DNA from: Clostridia bacterium
GTDB taxonomy: Bacteria; Bacillota; Sulfobacillia; SLMV01
Direction: 5' to 3'
DNA: 37,570 bases
Assembly (NCBI GenBank): GCA_003552525.1
Contig: PUNF01000214.1
Coordinates: forward strand, 1 to 37,570
The notes beneath the pieces are model-generated. The model had not been told where the DNA came from. It saw only the letters and a program-made list of their open reading frames with translations, and searched no databases. Positions 15,677-23,955 of the stretch are shown here, one piece after another. The position numbers and the translations under genes are program-made. Within the stretch, counting starts at the first letter, position 1. Each line of letters starts with the position of its first letter.

Positions 15677-16231
15677 TCACCGCTCCTCTCCCATGTTCTC
15701 GTGGGCCTTCAGGGCATGGCCTACCGCCTCGACCACGGCGTCAGTGGAGACCGTGGCCCCGGCAATACTGTCTATCACTCCATCTACCGCGGTCGAATCC
15801 GCGGGTAGACCCGAGAACCCATCCAAGAAATCCGCTTCCGTGATCCGGGCTCCGAGTCCCGGCGTCTCGGTTTGCTCGAGAACCTCAACCGTGGTTATGG
15901 CCCGTTCCTGTATGCCCACCATCACCACAACATCCCCGGCATATCCGGGGGAAACGGCCCGGATCGCGTGCCCCACCGTGACCCCGTCCCGTAATCCACT
16001 ATAGATGTTTTCCACCGCGGCAACCCCATTATCAATCCTAGTCTCCTCAAAGGACGCTGCACCGGGTATCACGCGTTGGAGGGCGGCACGTTCCATCTCG
16101 GCGCGGTTTTCCTCGATGCGCGGCGCCGTTACTTGGTACGTAAACGCAAGGGCCAAGGCGCTGAACAAGCAGACCGTCATCAGGAAAGCACCCAGTCGAT
16201 GAATGTCCTCTCTGCGACTATCAGCCTCCAT
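15677..16231 (-). CDS. rnfG: Rnf complex subunit G (covalent FMN)
   Basis: A 184-residue protein: one N-terminal membrane helix (residues 14-34), then an extracytoplasmic FMN-binding domain. The flavinylation motif is IAGATVST near residue 160, where the Thr of GAT should carry FMN through a phosphoester bond made by ApbE. ETPGLGARI is also typical. The ATG 16231 overlaps the end of rnfD by 11 bases. Confidence 0.94.
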   Translation of the reverse strand: MEADSRREDIHRLGAFLMTVCLFSALALAFTYQVTAPRIEENRAEMERAALQRVIPGAASFEETRIDNGVAAVENIYSGLRDGVTVGHAIRAVSPGYAGDVVVMVGIQERAITTVEVLEQTETPGLGARITEADFLDGFSGLPADSTAVDGVIDSIAGATVSTDAVVEAVGHALKAHENMGEER

Positions 16232-17201
16232 TCGCCTTCACCCCCGTACCAAACACCCGTGGTTTCGTGAACCGTTCGATCAGCGGAACCGCGGCGTTCA
16301 TGAAAAGGATCGAATACAGCACTCCCTCGGGATAACCTCCGAAGGTTCGAATTGCGTATGTAAGCAACCCACAACCGACTCCGAACAGGATCTTTCCGCG
16401 GGCCGTGATCGGACTCGTCACGTAGTCGGTGGCCATGAAGAAAGCACCAATCAGCAAGCCTCCAGCCATCATATGAAACAACGGATCCTGCCCTCCCAGG
16501 AAAGCCAACAACATAACCGTCCCGATATAAGAGGCCGGTATGCGCCAGTTAATGATACCCCGGAAGAGGAGATATAGGCCCCCGATGATAAGTGCTATCG
16601 CCGAGGTTTCACCGAGGGATCCCCCCACCCGACCCCAGAATAGCTCGATGAGTGGTGTATATACCTCGTCGAATCGCGCCAGCGCCAGAGGTGTGGCCGT
16701 ACTCACCGCATCGAATTCCGGGCCCATCCAGGCTCCCGAATCCGTGGGCCAGCGAAACGTGGTAAGCAAAACCGGGAATGATGCCACGAGAAATGCCCGG
16801 CCGACCAGGGCCGGGTTAAACATGTTGAGTCCAAGGCCACCAAAAATTGCCTTGCCGATTCCAATCGCGAACGCACCACCGACGAAGCCAACCCACAAGG
16901 GCAGATCGGGCGGCAACGTAAGGCCGAGCAGGAGCCCGGTCACCAGCGCACTGCCATCGGCCAGGGGAATCGCCTTGCCCCGCGCCCACATCACACCGGC
17001 TTCGGCGATAAACGCACCGGCGATGCACGTACCGAGGGTGATGAGTGCGCCCACTCCGAAGAAATACGTCGCTGCTGCAACAGCCGGAAGAAGCGCGATT
17101 ACGACGTCAAACATGATGCCCTGCGTCGTCTTGCGATCCTTGAGGTGGGGCGAAGATGTAACCGTCAATACCGAGCGATCAACATTCTCTTCTACGCTCA
17201 A
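16221..17201 (-). CDS. rnfD: Rnf complex subunit D (membrane, covalent FMN)
   Basis: A 326-residue polytopic protein of the RnfD/NqrB family. Family hallmarks: SSPHLKDRKTTQGIMFDV near the N-terminus, LGLNMFNPALVGRAFL (around 123-138), the flavinylation site DAVSTATPLA with the target Thr near residue 170, and MATDYVTSPITARGKILFG. TTG 17201 is used, with AGGAGGAGG 8 bases upstream. It lies 42 bases after rnfC. Confidence 0.95.
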   Translation of the reverse strand: MSVEENVDRSVLTVTSSPHLKDRKTTQGIMFDVVIALLPAVAAATYFFGVGALITLGTCIAGAFIAEAGVMWARGKAIPLADGSALVTGLLLGLTLPPDLPLWVGFVGGAFAIGIGKAIFGGLGLNMFNPALVGRAFLVASFPVLLTTFRWPTDSGAWMGPEFDAVSTATPLALARFDEVYTPLIELFWGRVGGSLGETSAIALIIGGLYLLFRGIINWRIPASYIGTVMLLAFLGGQDPLFHMMAGGLLIGAFFMATDYVTSPITARGKILFGVGCGLLTYAIRTFGGYPEGVLYSILFMNAAVPLIERFTKPRVFGTGVKANGG

Positions 17202-17243
17202 AGCCGAGTCCTCCTCCTAATCCCTCTTCCTCCACGAATGACC

Positions 17244-18572
17244 CTATCCTGCCGCATCAGCACGTGCCTGTGCTTCCGCTTTCGCCAAACGAATACGGGC
17301 CAGGAGTCGCTGGTTGGCAGGGCAAATGTACGCGCAGCTGCCACATTCTATGCAATCCAACGGGTCGTACTCGAGGGCTTCATCGTCCGGGTAACGAGCG
17401 GCATACAACGGCATGAGAAATGCCGGGCAAACATCTACGCATCGCCCGCAACGGATGCATGGCTCCTCTTCGTGGTACGCGGAGATCTCACTACTCACGG
17501 CCAATAAGCCAGACATTCCCTTCACCACAGGTATATCGAGATCCCCCACCGCCTGGCCCATCATGGGTCCTCCGGCGATGATCCGGGCAGGGGGCTCGGT
17601 GAATCCACCGCAATATTCGAACAGTTCCCGGATCGGGGTACCGATCCGCACGAGAAGGTTGGCCGGTCGCGCGACAACATCCCCACTAACCGTTACGATC
17701 CGTTCGTACAGCGGCATCCCGGTCTTCACAGCGCGGGCAATGCTCGCGGCGGTTGCCACGTTGTTCACCACGACGCCGATCTGGAAGGGCAGTCCGCCGG
17801 AGGGCACTTCCCTATCCGTCACGGCCTTGATCAACTGCTTCTCGGCACCCTCGGGGTACTTCGTCTCCACTATTACGACTTCCAGGGACGTCCCATCTAC
17901 GGCTGCGCGCATGGCTTCTATTGCATCCGGTTTATTATTCTCCACCGCGATCACACCGCGCTCCGCTCCCGTGGCTTTCAGGATGGCCTGTAGTCCGAAA
18001 ACGATCTCCCCGGGATCTTCCCGCATCAGCCGATCATCACATGTTAGAAACGGCTCACATTCGCATCCGTTTATGATAATGGTATCGAGTTCAATGCCCT
18101 CGGGCGGGGAATATTTCACGTGACAGGGGAAGGCCGCACCACCCATGCCGACAATTCCCGCCTCACGAATGATCTCCTTGATCTCGTCAGGCGTGAGATT
18201 CTCGAGGGACGCAGCCGGTTGAATGCTCTCGCATGGACGATCTTCTCCATCGGATTCGATGACAACAGCGGGCACTTTGCGGCCATCTACCAAGCGCGCT
18301 TCGCCAATCTCCATGACTTCCCCCGAGACCGAAGCGTGCACCGGCGCGGAGACGAAGGCATCAGTGTCCCCAATCTTTTCACCCAGGCAGACGCTATCAC
18401 CCTTTTTGAGAACGGTCTCATCGGCGACAGCCGGTTGGCAGGGGGCGCCAATGTGTTGGATCAATGGAACGATCACTTTTTCGGGGGGTGGTAGGGCTTC
18501 GATGGCGGAGGACTCGGTTAGCTCCTTGTACTCCGGAGGATGTACTCCGCCGCGAAAGGTCTTCGCTACCAT
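17244..18572 (-). CDS. rnfC: Rnf complex subunit C (NADH/FMN and iron-sulfur)
   Basis: First gene of the rnf operon; 442 residues. RnfC is the peripheral cytoplasmic subunit that exchanges electrons with NAD. Seen: GGVHPPEYKELT near the N-terminus, the nucleotide-binding GIVGMGGAAFPCHVKY and INGCECEPFLTCDD, and two [4Fe-4S] motifs CIRCGRCVDVCP and CIECGSCAYICP. ATG 18572 has GGAGGTG 10 bases upstream. The gene order rnfCDGEAB is the one usual in Clostridia and other anaerobes, unlike the proteobacterial ABCDGE order. Confidence 0.96.
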   Translation of the reverse strand: MVAKTFRGGVHPPEYKELTESSAIEALPPPEKVIVPLIQHIGAPCQPAVADETVLKKGDSVCLGEKIGDTDAFVSAPVHASVSGEVMEIGEARLVDGRKVPAVVIESDGEDRPCESIQPAASLENLTPDEIKEIIREAGIVGMGGAAFPCHVKYSPPEGIELDTIIINGCECEPFLTCDDRLMREDPGEIVFGLQAILKATGAERGVIAVENNKPDAIEAMRAAVDGTSLEVVIVETKYPEGAEKQLIKAVTDREVPSGGLPFQIGVVVNNVATAASIARAVKTGMPLYERIVTVSGDVVARPANLLVRIGTPIRELFEYCGGFTEPPARIIAGGPMMGQAVGDLDIPVVKGMSGLLAVSSEISAYHEEEPCIRCGRCVDVCPAFLMPLYAARYPDDEALEYDPLDCIECGSCAYICPANQRLLARIRLAKAEAQARADAAG

Positions 18573-18616
18573 CTATACTGCTCACCTCCAGGCGGTGTGG
18601 GAGTTGAGAGTGACAG

Positions 18617-18640
18617 CCGCGTAATTCGCTCGTTACGCGG
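18617..18640. repeat. Perfect 8-bp inverted repeat in the rnfC 5' region
   Basis: CCGCGTAA (18617-18624), 8-base loop TTCGCTCG, TTACGCGG (18633-18640). It lies 45 to 68 bases upstream of the rnfC ATG, downstream of the candidate promoter, so it would be in the leader RNA. No U-tract follows. It may be an operator or an mRNA-stabilising hairpin. Confidence 0.55.
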
Positions 18641-18684
18641 AAAGACAATACGGGAATGCAGTACGAATACGCACGCCCTTCAGT

Positions 18685-18714
18685 ATGATAACACTTATGT
18701 GGTCCAATTCACAT
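18685..18714 (-). promoter_or_regulatory. Candidate rnf promoter with CRP/FNR-like palindrome
   Basis: On the minus strand the palindrome ATGTG-N8-CACAT (18714-18697) contains TGTGA-N6-CCACA, one base from the CRP/FNR-family consensus TGTGA-N6-TCACA. A good -10, TATCAT (18690-18685), follows; the -35 position overlaps the palindrome and is poor (TGTGAA), as expected for an activator-dependent promoter. The regulator is not known. The remaining sequence to 18798 shows no gene. Confidence 0.4.
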
Positions 18715-18798
18715 GGGATAAGATGAGAAAATGAATACCACCGATAGACTAGGCAATTTGACGTATCAGCCAGTTGCAGGTCCTACATTATTGTAAGG

Positions 18799-19665
18799 CT
18801 AAACGGTGAGGATTAGTTGTCCCCGGTCCACCTTATCATCGGTGAGCAACTCCGTCTCGCGGACATCGGGCAGGGAGCGGCTCCGCCGAGCAATCCAGGC
18901 GATGGATTTCATGGAAGGGTTTCGTAGGGCACGATTCCTCAGGACACGGGGGCTACCAATTCGGCGCGTCGTGGTGCCGACGAGGATATAGTTGTTTCCA
19001 TCCCCGAGTAAGCGCCGCCACGGTGGCAAAGGCACCTCAAAGAGGTGAACCGACGCAAACACCTCCTGCATTGTACGGATAATGATCCGCACACTTTCGC
19101 TCTTGTTCCCGCGCAACCATCCCACGGCATTCACCACGGCGACCCCGGGATGCTCTCGCTTTTGCATGCTGCGATTGCGAAGGGCACGGGCGATCAGCGC
19201 GAAGCACTCTCTTGTATACATACGTGACGGATATCCGTCCTGGTTATATGCATCGAGGATGATGTGATCAAAGGTGCTCGGGTGCAAGGCAAGGTACCTG
19301 CGGCCATCCTCCACGACCAGTGAGACGCGCTCATCCTCGGGGACAAAGAAATATTCCTGGGCAACCTCGATGACATTGGGATCAATGTCCACCGCATCCA
19401 GCCGGGCGGACGCGTACGCCCTATGAAATGAGCGTACGCCCGCCCCTCCACCAAGCCCCAGGAAGAGAGCCCGGTCCGGCATGGGATTAAACAATGAACC
19501 GGCGTGCAGGAGAGGAATGTAGTTGCCCGTGTGCCGGTCGGGGTTCTTCAGATCGACGGTCGTCTGTGGCAGACTGCCGAGGAACATCGTCCTCCGGTGG
19601 CCGCGATCAACCACCTGCAGCCGACCACTGATTCCCATGCTGTCGTACACGATTCTTTGGTTCAA
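18799..19665 (-). CDS. Spermidine-synthase-like (SpeE fold) protein
   Basis: 288 residues with a Rossmann methyltransferase-type fold of the polyamine synthase family. Seen: FLGLGGGAGVRSF (residues 68-80, nucleoside-binding glycine loop), LDAVDIDPNVIEVAQEYF (acidic residue for the ribose), VVEDGRRYL, and FDHIILDAYNQDGYPSRMYT in the position of the catalytic Asp region. True SpeE proteins have DSSDPxGP there, so aminopropyl transfer is uncertain; a methyltransferase or another group transfer is possible. TTG 19665 has GAGGTGG 9 bases before it. It lies 36 bases after the protease gene and is probably co-transcribed. Confidence 0.75.
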   Translation of the reverse strand: MNQRIVYDSMGISGRLQVVDRGHRRTMFLGSLPQTTVDLKNPDRHTGNYIPLLHAGSLFNPMPDRALFLGLGGGAGVRSFHRAYASARLDAVDIDPNVIEVAQEYFFVPEDERVSLVVEDGRRYLALHPSTFDHIILDAYNQDGYPSRMYTRECFALIARALRNRSMQKREHPGVAVVNAVGWLRGNKSESVRIIIRTMQEVFASVHLFEVPLPPWRRLLGDGNNYILVGTTTRRIGSPRVLRNRALRNPSMKSIAWIARRSRSLPDVRETELLTDDKVDRGQLILTV

Positions 19666-19701
19666 TGGGAATACCCACCTCGCTCTTCCGTAATTCTCAC
19701 C

Positions 19702-20559
19702 CTAGGAGAACATTGAGTCTCTACCGTTTCGCTTCGGCGCATCCTGGCCGGGCGGCGGAGGAATGTACTGCACGGATGGTCTGCGGGGTGACGGCTGCGG
19801 GTATAGATCCATGAGATCGTATACGTCAGTCGGCAGGCCCGGTGTAACCGGTATACCCAGGGCCTCCAGTTCGTTGATGTGCAAGGGGTAGTCGTGGGTC
19901 CACCGGCCTTCGGTGAGATTGCGCGCAATCTCCCGCGCTTTGTCGGGATCATGCTTGTTTTCCAAAAGTGCATAAACGTTATGTCGGACCTGGGTGATAG
20001 CCTTCCTCGCGATATCGCCCATGATCAGCGTTTGGTCGTCGACTTTTTCCGCGCCCTTCTCCCGGATCGTCGCCAGTACTGAGACCGCCGGGCAACCCCC
20101 GAGCTGTGGATCTATAGGGCCCAGCACAGCATTCGGATCCATCATGATTTCGTCGGCGGCCAAGGCCAACAAAGTACCCCCGGACATTGCATAGTGTGGG
20201 ACCATTACGCGCACCCGCGCAGGATGGGCAGCCAACGCCAGGGCGATTTGTTCCGAGGCGAGCACTAACCCACCGGGCGTATGGAGAATGAGATCGATGG
20301 GCACATCATCGGAGGTCTTTCGGATCACCCGGAGAATGCGTTCGGAGTCTTCGATATCAATGTGTCGCTGCAGCGGGATCCCGAGAAGACTCAACGTTTC
20401 CTGGCGATGGATCATCACGATCACCTGCGACCCGTCACGTCGCTGGATCTTCTTCATGAGGCGCCCCCTGAGGGCATCCAGTTTCCTCTGCTGATACGCG
20501 GGAAAGAATGCCATCACGAAAAAGATCAATATGAACAAGTTCCACAGGGAAAACTCCAA
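19702..20559 (-). CDS. Membrane-anchored ClpP-fold serine protease (SDH proteinase family)
   Basis: 285 residues: an N-terminal membrane helix (residues 3-19), then a ClpP/crotonase-fold domain. Seen: DLILHTPGGLVLASEQIA (89-106, substrate-strand glycines) and VPHYAMSGGTLLALAADEI with the likely nucleophile Ser126, followed by DPNAVLGPIDPQLGG. This matches the serine dehydrogenase proteinase (SDH_sah) family, a Ser-Lys type group related to signal peptide peptidase A. The C-terminus is a proline-rich tail. The role is unknown; membrane-protein quality control is a reasonable guess. TTG 20559 has GGAGGG 5 bases upstream; 13 bases separate it from the deiminase-like gene. Confidence 0.88.
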   Translation of the reverse strand: MEFSLWNLFILIFFVMAFFPAYQQRKLDALRGRLMKKIQRRDGSQVIVMIHRQETLSLLGIPLQRHIDIEDSERILRVIRKTSDDVPIDLILHTPGGLVLASEQIALALAAHPARVRVMVPHYAMSGGTLLALAADEIMMDPNAVLGPIDPQLGGCPAVSVLATIREKGAEKVDDQTLIMGDIARKAITQVRHNVYALLENKHDPDKAREIARNLTEGRWTHDYPLHINELEALGIPVTPGLPTDVYDLMDLYPQPSPRRPSVQYIPPPPGQDAPKRNGRDSMFS

Positions 20560-20572
20560 GGTTACCCTCCGA

Positions 20573-21754
20573 TCATGGGGCGATACCGTCCCCGCTCCTG
20601 CGTAACACCTGCGTCAGGCCGCGCAAACCCCCGCGCCCACCGGCGGCCTCCAGCTCGAGCACCTGGACCTGCACACCCTGCCGGATGAGATCCTCGATCG
20701 GCGATGTACCCACTTCAGCGGCCACCACGATATCCTCCGGTCCGAGCACCATGATACCGGACAGCGTATGGGGAGGCTCGGGTCTCGCGGGAAGAATGGA
20801 GAAGCCATGCCCGTGCAGGTACTCGGATAAGCGCAATGTGCGCACCGGACCCCGCGCGGCATCGCGACCAGCGGCGTATACGTGGATCCGGGGTTCACTG
20901 CACGCACAAAGGCGATCTTCGTGCACGACGACTCGATCAGGCCCTACGAACACGACATAGTCATCGAGGTGGACCATGGCCGGATCCGGATCCTCGACGA
21001 CGCCCACTTCGTCCACACCGAGCGCATCGGCCGCGAACAGCTGCGAAAAAGCATCTTCATTCGTCGACGGACCGACGCGCAACAGCGCGAAATCGCCGGC
21101 GGGAATGAAGTCTCCACCCTCGAGGCACCCGGGGGCGCTTACTGCAGCCACGGGCGCAGTACCGAGTTGCTCGAGTGCCAGGGCCATCAGCGCGTTCTCC
21201 CATCTGCGTCCCGACGAAGCGGCCCGTCCGAGGACGGCGCCAGCACCGGTTGCGATCAGGGCATCACGCACGAAGTGAGCAGCCAATGCGGGTCGAACAC
21301 TATATTCCATACCGTCGGGATCCTGTCCAAAACCGACTCGCACGAGGGGGCGCAAGAACAGTAGGTCGGCAAGAACCTCGGGATGTGCGCGTTGAAGAAT
21401 GCCGTCTCGGCGATCGAGGAGACTTCTCCGTCGCTTTGCGGGTACCGCATCAGAGAACCAGTAATTGAGGGCCTTCCCCGCCAAGCTCCGGAGTCTATCC
21501 AATGCAGCGCCTTCCAATGGCTCCCCCACTGCATCGAGCGCCCCACAGGTAAGCGCATCACGAAGACTCGTGACGTTGATTCCACGGGCTTCCAAGAGGA
21601 AACGGTAGTTCTGATGATCCCACTGCGCCGCAGTCAGGTCCAGGGGGGTTCGCAGATCTTCTGCGTCGACTTCCATTAAACCAAATAGTGCTTCCCTACC
21701 CGGTTCGTGCAGTAGTACCGACTCGACACGGGCCCATTCCATGGTTTGTTTCAC
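20573..21754 (-). CDS. Arginine-deiminase-like protein lacking the catalytic cysteine
   Basis: 393 residues aligning by pattern with arginine deiminase over its length. Conserved active-site elements are present in order: FVRD (Asp164), CLEGGDF (Glu212, Asp215), MVHLDD (His262, Asp264). At the C-terminus, where ADI has GxRCxTxPLxR with the nucleophilic Cys, this protein reads GGLRGLTQVLRR: residue 379 is Gly (codon GGC at 20620-20618). Without the Cys, arginine hydrolysis to citrulline by the known mechanism should fail, so it may be a pseudoenzyme, a binding protein, or use another chemistry. The start is uncertain: GTG 21754 (used) or ATG 21742; neither has a good SD. Confidence 0.82.
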   Translation of the reverse strand: MKQTMEWARVESVLLHEPGREALFGLMEVDAEDLRTPLDLTAAQWDHQNYRFLLEARGINVTSLRDALTCGALDAVGEPLEGAALDRLRSLAGKALNYWFSDAVPAKRRRSLLDRRDGILQRAHPEVLADLLFLRPLVRVGFGQDPDGMEYSVRPALAAHFVRDALIATGAGAVLGRAASSGRRWENALMALALEQLGTAPVAAVSAPGCLEGGDFIPAGDFALLRVGPSTNEDAFSQLFAADALGVDEVGVVEDPDPAMVHLDDYVVFVGPDRVVVHEDRLCACSEPRIHVYAAGRDAARGPVRTLRLSEYLHGHGFSILPARPEPPHTLSGIMVLGPEDIVVAAEVGTSPIEDLIRQGVQVQVLELEAAGGRGGLRGLTQVLRRSGDGIAP

Positions 21755-21810
21755 GGTGACGTCGAGAGAACGCGTTGTCGCCGCCTCCTAACCGGTAACC
21801 TACCTACGGA

Positions 21811-21836
21811 GAATTTCCCCGCAACCGGGGGAATTC
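21811..21836. repeat. Inverted repeat in the divergent promoter region
   Basis: GAATTTCCCC (21811-21820) and GGGGGAATTC (21827-21836), 10 bp with one wobble and a 6-base loop, between the minus-strand deiminase-like gene and the plus-strand HD gene. No U-tract. It could be an operator serving both genes. I see no convincing promoter pair in the 218-base gap. Confidence 0.4.
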
Positions 21837-21972
21837 CCTTCATTCATCACGAAAAACCCAATAACTATTTCATTGCTCCTTCCGATGCCTGTTAAACCCT
21901 GTTGCAGGAGCGACCTCTGCACGCCGCGAAAGGCCCGGCGGCGGCCGGAATCAACCGAACGGGAGAATCGAC

Positions 21973-22620
21973 GTGGGAAACATTCGGGATATGATCACCA
22001 CGAAAGCCAGGCGCATGATGCGTGTTTCTCGCCCAGGAGAGCCACCGGGTTATCGTTACCAGCACGGGTTGCGTACTGCACGGATTGCGGCTGAGCTCGC
22101 CCTATCCGAACACCTCGCCCATACCGTCGACCTTGAAGCACTCCATTTCGCCTGCCTGCTACATGACATCGGCAAGGTCCACGAGCTACCTGGTGAGGAT
22201 CATGGCGAAGCCGGTGCACGGATCGCGGACACAATACTAGAGGATCACATCGATACGGACCGGCGCAAAATGATCCGTTCCTGTATCATGTGGCACAATA
22301 AGCGAGAAGACGCACCGCAGACACTGCCGCAGGAAGGTCGACTGCTACAGGATGCCGATCTTCTCGATCACTTTGGCGCCATCGAGGTATGGCTCATTCA
22401 ATATCGCGTTGCCCGTCACAACGGCGGCATCGCGGAGGCCGTGCAAGAATACCGAAGTGCTCGCAACTGGCGTCGCTACGCCCTATCGAGCGCATACTTC
22501 CCACGCACATCCGCCCGCTTACGCGACCGGATGTGCGTGGCGGCAAGGTATTTCTTTACACTGGAGAAAGAGGCTGGAATCCCAGACACGCGACTAGCGG
22601 AAGGTGAGTACCCTGGATAG
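21973..22620 (+). CDS. HD-domain metal-dependent phosphohydrolase
   Basis: 215 residues with an HD domain: metal ligands His31 (YQHGLRTARIA), His64-Asp65 (LLHDIGK) and a later Asp (LLQDADLLDHFGA). His86 in the GEDHGEAGA loop and His112 (IMWHNKRE) fit the extra ligands of the family. HD proteins hydrolyse phosphoesters of nucleotides or related compounds; this one resembles the small stand-alone HD proteins and the substrate cannot be told. GTG 21973 has GGGAG 7 bases upstream. The last 17 bases overlap the CPBP protease gene, so the two are translated together. Confidence 0.85.
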   Translation: MGNIRDMITTKARRMMRVSRPGEPPGYRYQHGLRTARIAAELALSEHLAHTVDLEALHFACLLHDIGKVHELPGEDHGEAGARIADTILEDHIDTDRRKMIRSCIMWHNKREDAPQTLPQEGRLLQDADLLDHFGAIEVWLIQYRVARHNGGIAEAVQEYRSARNWRRYALSSAYFPRTSARLRDRMCVAARYFFTLEKEAGIPDTRLAEGEYPG

Positions 22621-23332
22621 ACGATACCACGCGTTCTTCCGATATGAAGACCTGGGTGATATTTTGCGATCACGCCCACCGATTCGAATCACGCGTCTTC
22701 TGTTCGTCTTTTTGATCGGCAACTTGCTTCCGCTTGGACTGATCGGACTCTGGGCCGATCCGCAAGCGGGTGGAGGGATCCTCACGGTCCTGGCCATACT
22801 CCATCCAATCATTCTGCTTGCCACGATCTCGTGGGTGGAGCGCCACCGCGGTGGGCTTCAATCACTTCCCCTACAACGGCTTCCGGTCGCGCACGTCCTG
22901 TACCTGCTCATCATCGTGCCCGTGATCATGCGTCTCATAACGGTCGCAATTGCCGCCATTCAGGCGCCTTTCGGTCTAGTCGCCGAGCAAAGCAACAATC
23001 CGCTCCTGATGGACCTGGGGCTCACGGGGATACAGCAGTGGGTGGTTGGACTGGGTGTTGTCGTGCTCATTCCGGTGGCAGAAGAGGTGCTCTATCGCGA
23101 CCTTCTGTATCGTGCGCTGGGTGGGCTCGGCGCATGGCCGTCATGTATCCTGTGTAGTCTATTGTGGGCGATCATGCACGGATCGATTGCGTTCGTGTTG
23201 CCACTATTCTTCGTCGGTCTGCTGCTATCCGTCCTGTACGAGTCCTCCGGAAATCTCATGGCACCCATCATCGCGCACGTGGGATTCAACCTCTCCTCTT
23301 TCATCCTAATCCTCCTGCTACCAGTGATCTGA
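22604..23332 (+). CDS. CPBP (CAAX/Abi) family intramembrane metalloprotease
   Basis: 242 residues and several membrane helices. Family motifs: Glu160-Glu161 with Arg165 in PVAEEVLYRDLLYRAL, His192 in AIMHGSIAF, and a final His in IIAHVGFNLSS. These are the zinc and catalytic residues of Rce1-type CPBP proteases. Bacterial members act in protein or peptide processing, immunity to self-made bacteriocins, or envelope regulation; none of these is indicated by the neighbours. GTG 22604 overlaps the HD gene. Its 3' end overlaps the convergent mrpG by 15 bases. Confidence 0.88.
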   Translation: MSTLDRRYHAFFRYEDLGDILRSRPPIRITRLLFVFLIGNLLPLGLIGLWADPQAGGGILTVLAILHPIILLATISWVERHRGGLQSLPLQRLPVAHVLYLLIIVPVIMRLITVAIAAIQAPFGLVAEQSNNPLLMDLGLTGIQQWVVGLGVVVLIPVAEEVLYRDLLYRALGGLGAWPSCILCSLLWAIMHGSIAFVLPLFFVGLLLSVLYESSGNLMAPIIAHVGFNLSSFILILLLPVI

Positions 23333-23701
23333 TCGGTATTCGAGTCCGCCCTCTTCTTCCTCTCTCAACCGATCGAGGTACTCCTGGTATTCATCCACGA
23401 TCACCTGGGGCTCACAAAGCTGCTCGCGACAGGCCGCACGCGCGATCGCATGTGTCGCAATCGGGTTCGTAACCAGGAAGAAGAGTCCAATGATGAACAG
23501 CTTCCCCACTACGAAGAAATCGGCTTCCAGTATTGCGACCCCGGCCAAAAGAAGCAACGACCCGGCGGTGACACCCTTGGTAGTCGCATGAAGCCGCGTG
23601 TACAGGTCGGGAAAGCGCAGCACACCGATCACCGCCGATACGCAGAAGAAGGTCCCACCCAGTAATGCGAGACCGGCCAAGACATGCTGCACGACCGTCA
23701 T
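23318..23701 (-). CDS. mrpG: Mrp Na+/H+ antiporter subunit G
   Basis: 127 residues with three membrane helices and the MnhG/PhaG pattern GVLRFPDLYTRLHATTKGVTAGSLLLL. The C-terminal 35 residues are a charged, acidic cytoplasmic tail (DRLREEEEGG), longer than in many homologues. The ATG overlaps the mrpF stop (ATGA). Last gene of the Mrp operon. Mrp complexes exchange cytoplasmic Na+ (or K+) for H+ and need all subunits. Confidence 0.93.
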   Translation of the reverse strand: MTVVQHVLAGLALLGGTFFCVSAVIGVLRFPDLYTRLHATTKGVTAGSLLLLAGVAILEADFFVVGKLFIIGLFFLVTNPIATHAIARAACREQLCEPQVIVDEYQEYLDRLREEEEGGLEYRSDHW

Positions 23702-23955
23702 AGGTGCAGTTCTCCCCTCTCGATATACTTGGCGACGATCAATATGTCGGCAAACTGCAATACTGCATATACCAAGGCGACATCATACAACGGTGCCAGT
23801 CGATACTGGTACGCCAGCAGGACCATCGTCAGGGCGAGGAACAAGCTTATGGCATCCACGGCCACCAACCGATCCGGTGCCGTGGGACCGACGATCACCC
23901 GATAGAAGCAGGCTACAGAGGCAATGACGAGAATCCCCGCGGCGACAAATATCAC
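23698..23955 (-). CDS. mrpF: Mrp Na+/H+ antiporter subunit F
   Basis: 85 residues, three helices, with the MnhF/PhaF signature RVIVGPTAPDRLVAVDAIS. GTG 23955 overlaps the mrpE stop as GTGA. Standard length. Confidence 0.94.
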   Translation of the reverse strand: MIFVAAGILVIASVACFYRVIVGPTAPDRLVAVDAISLFLALTMVLLAYQYRLAPLYDVALVYAVLQFADILIVAKYIERGELHL

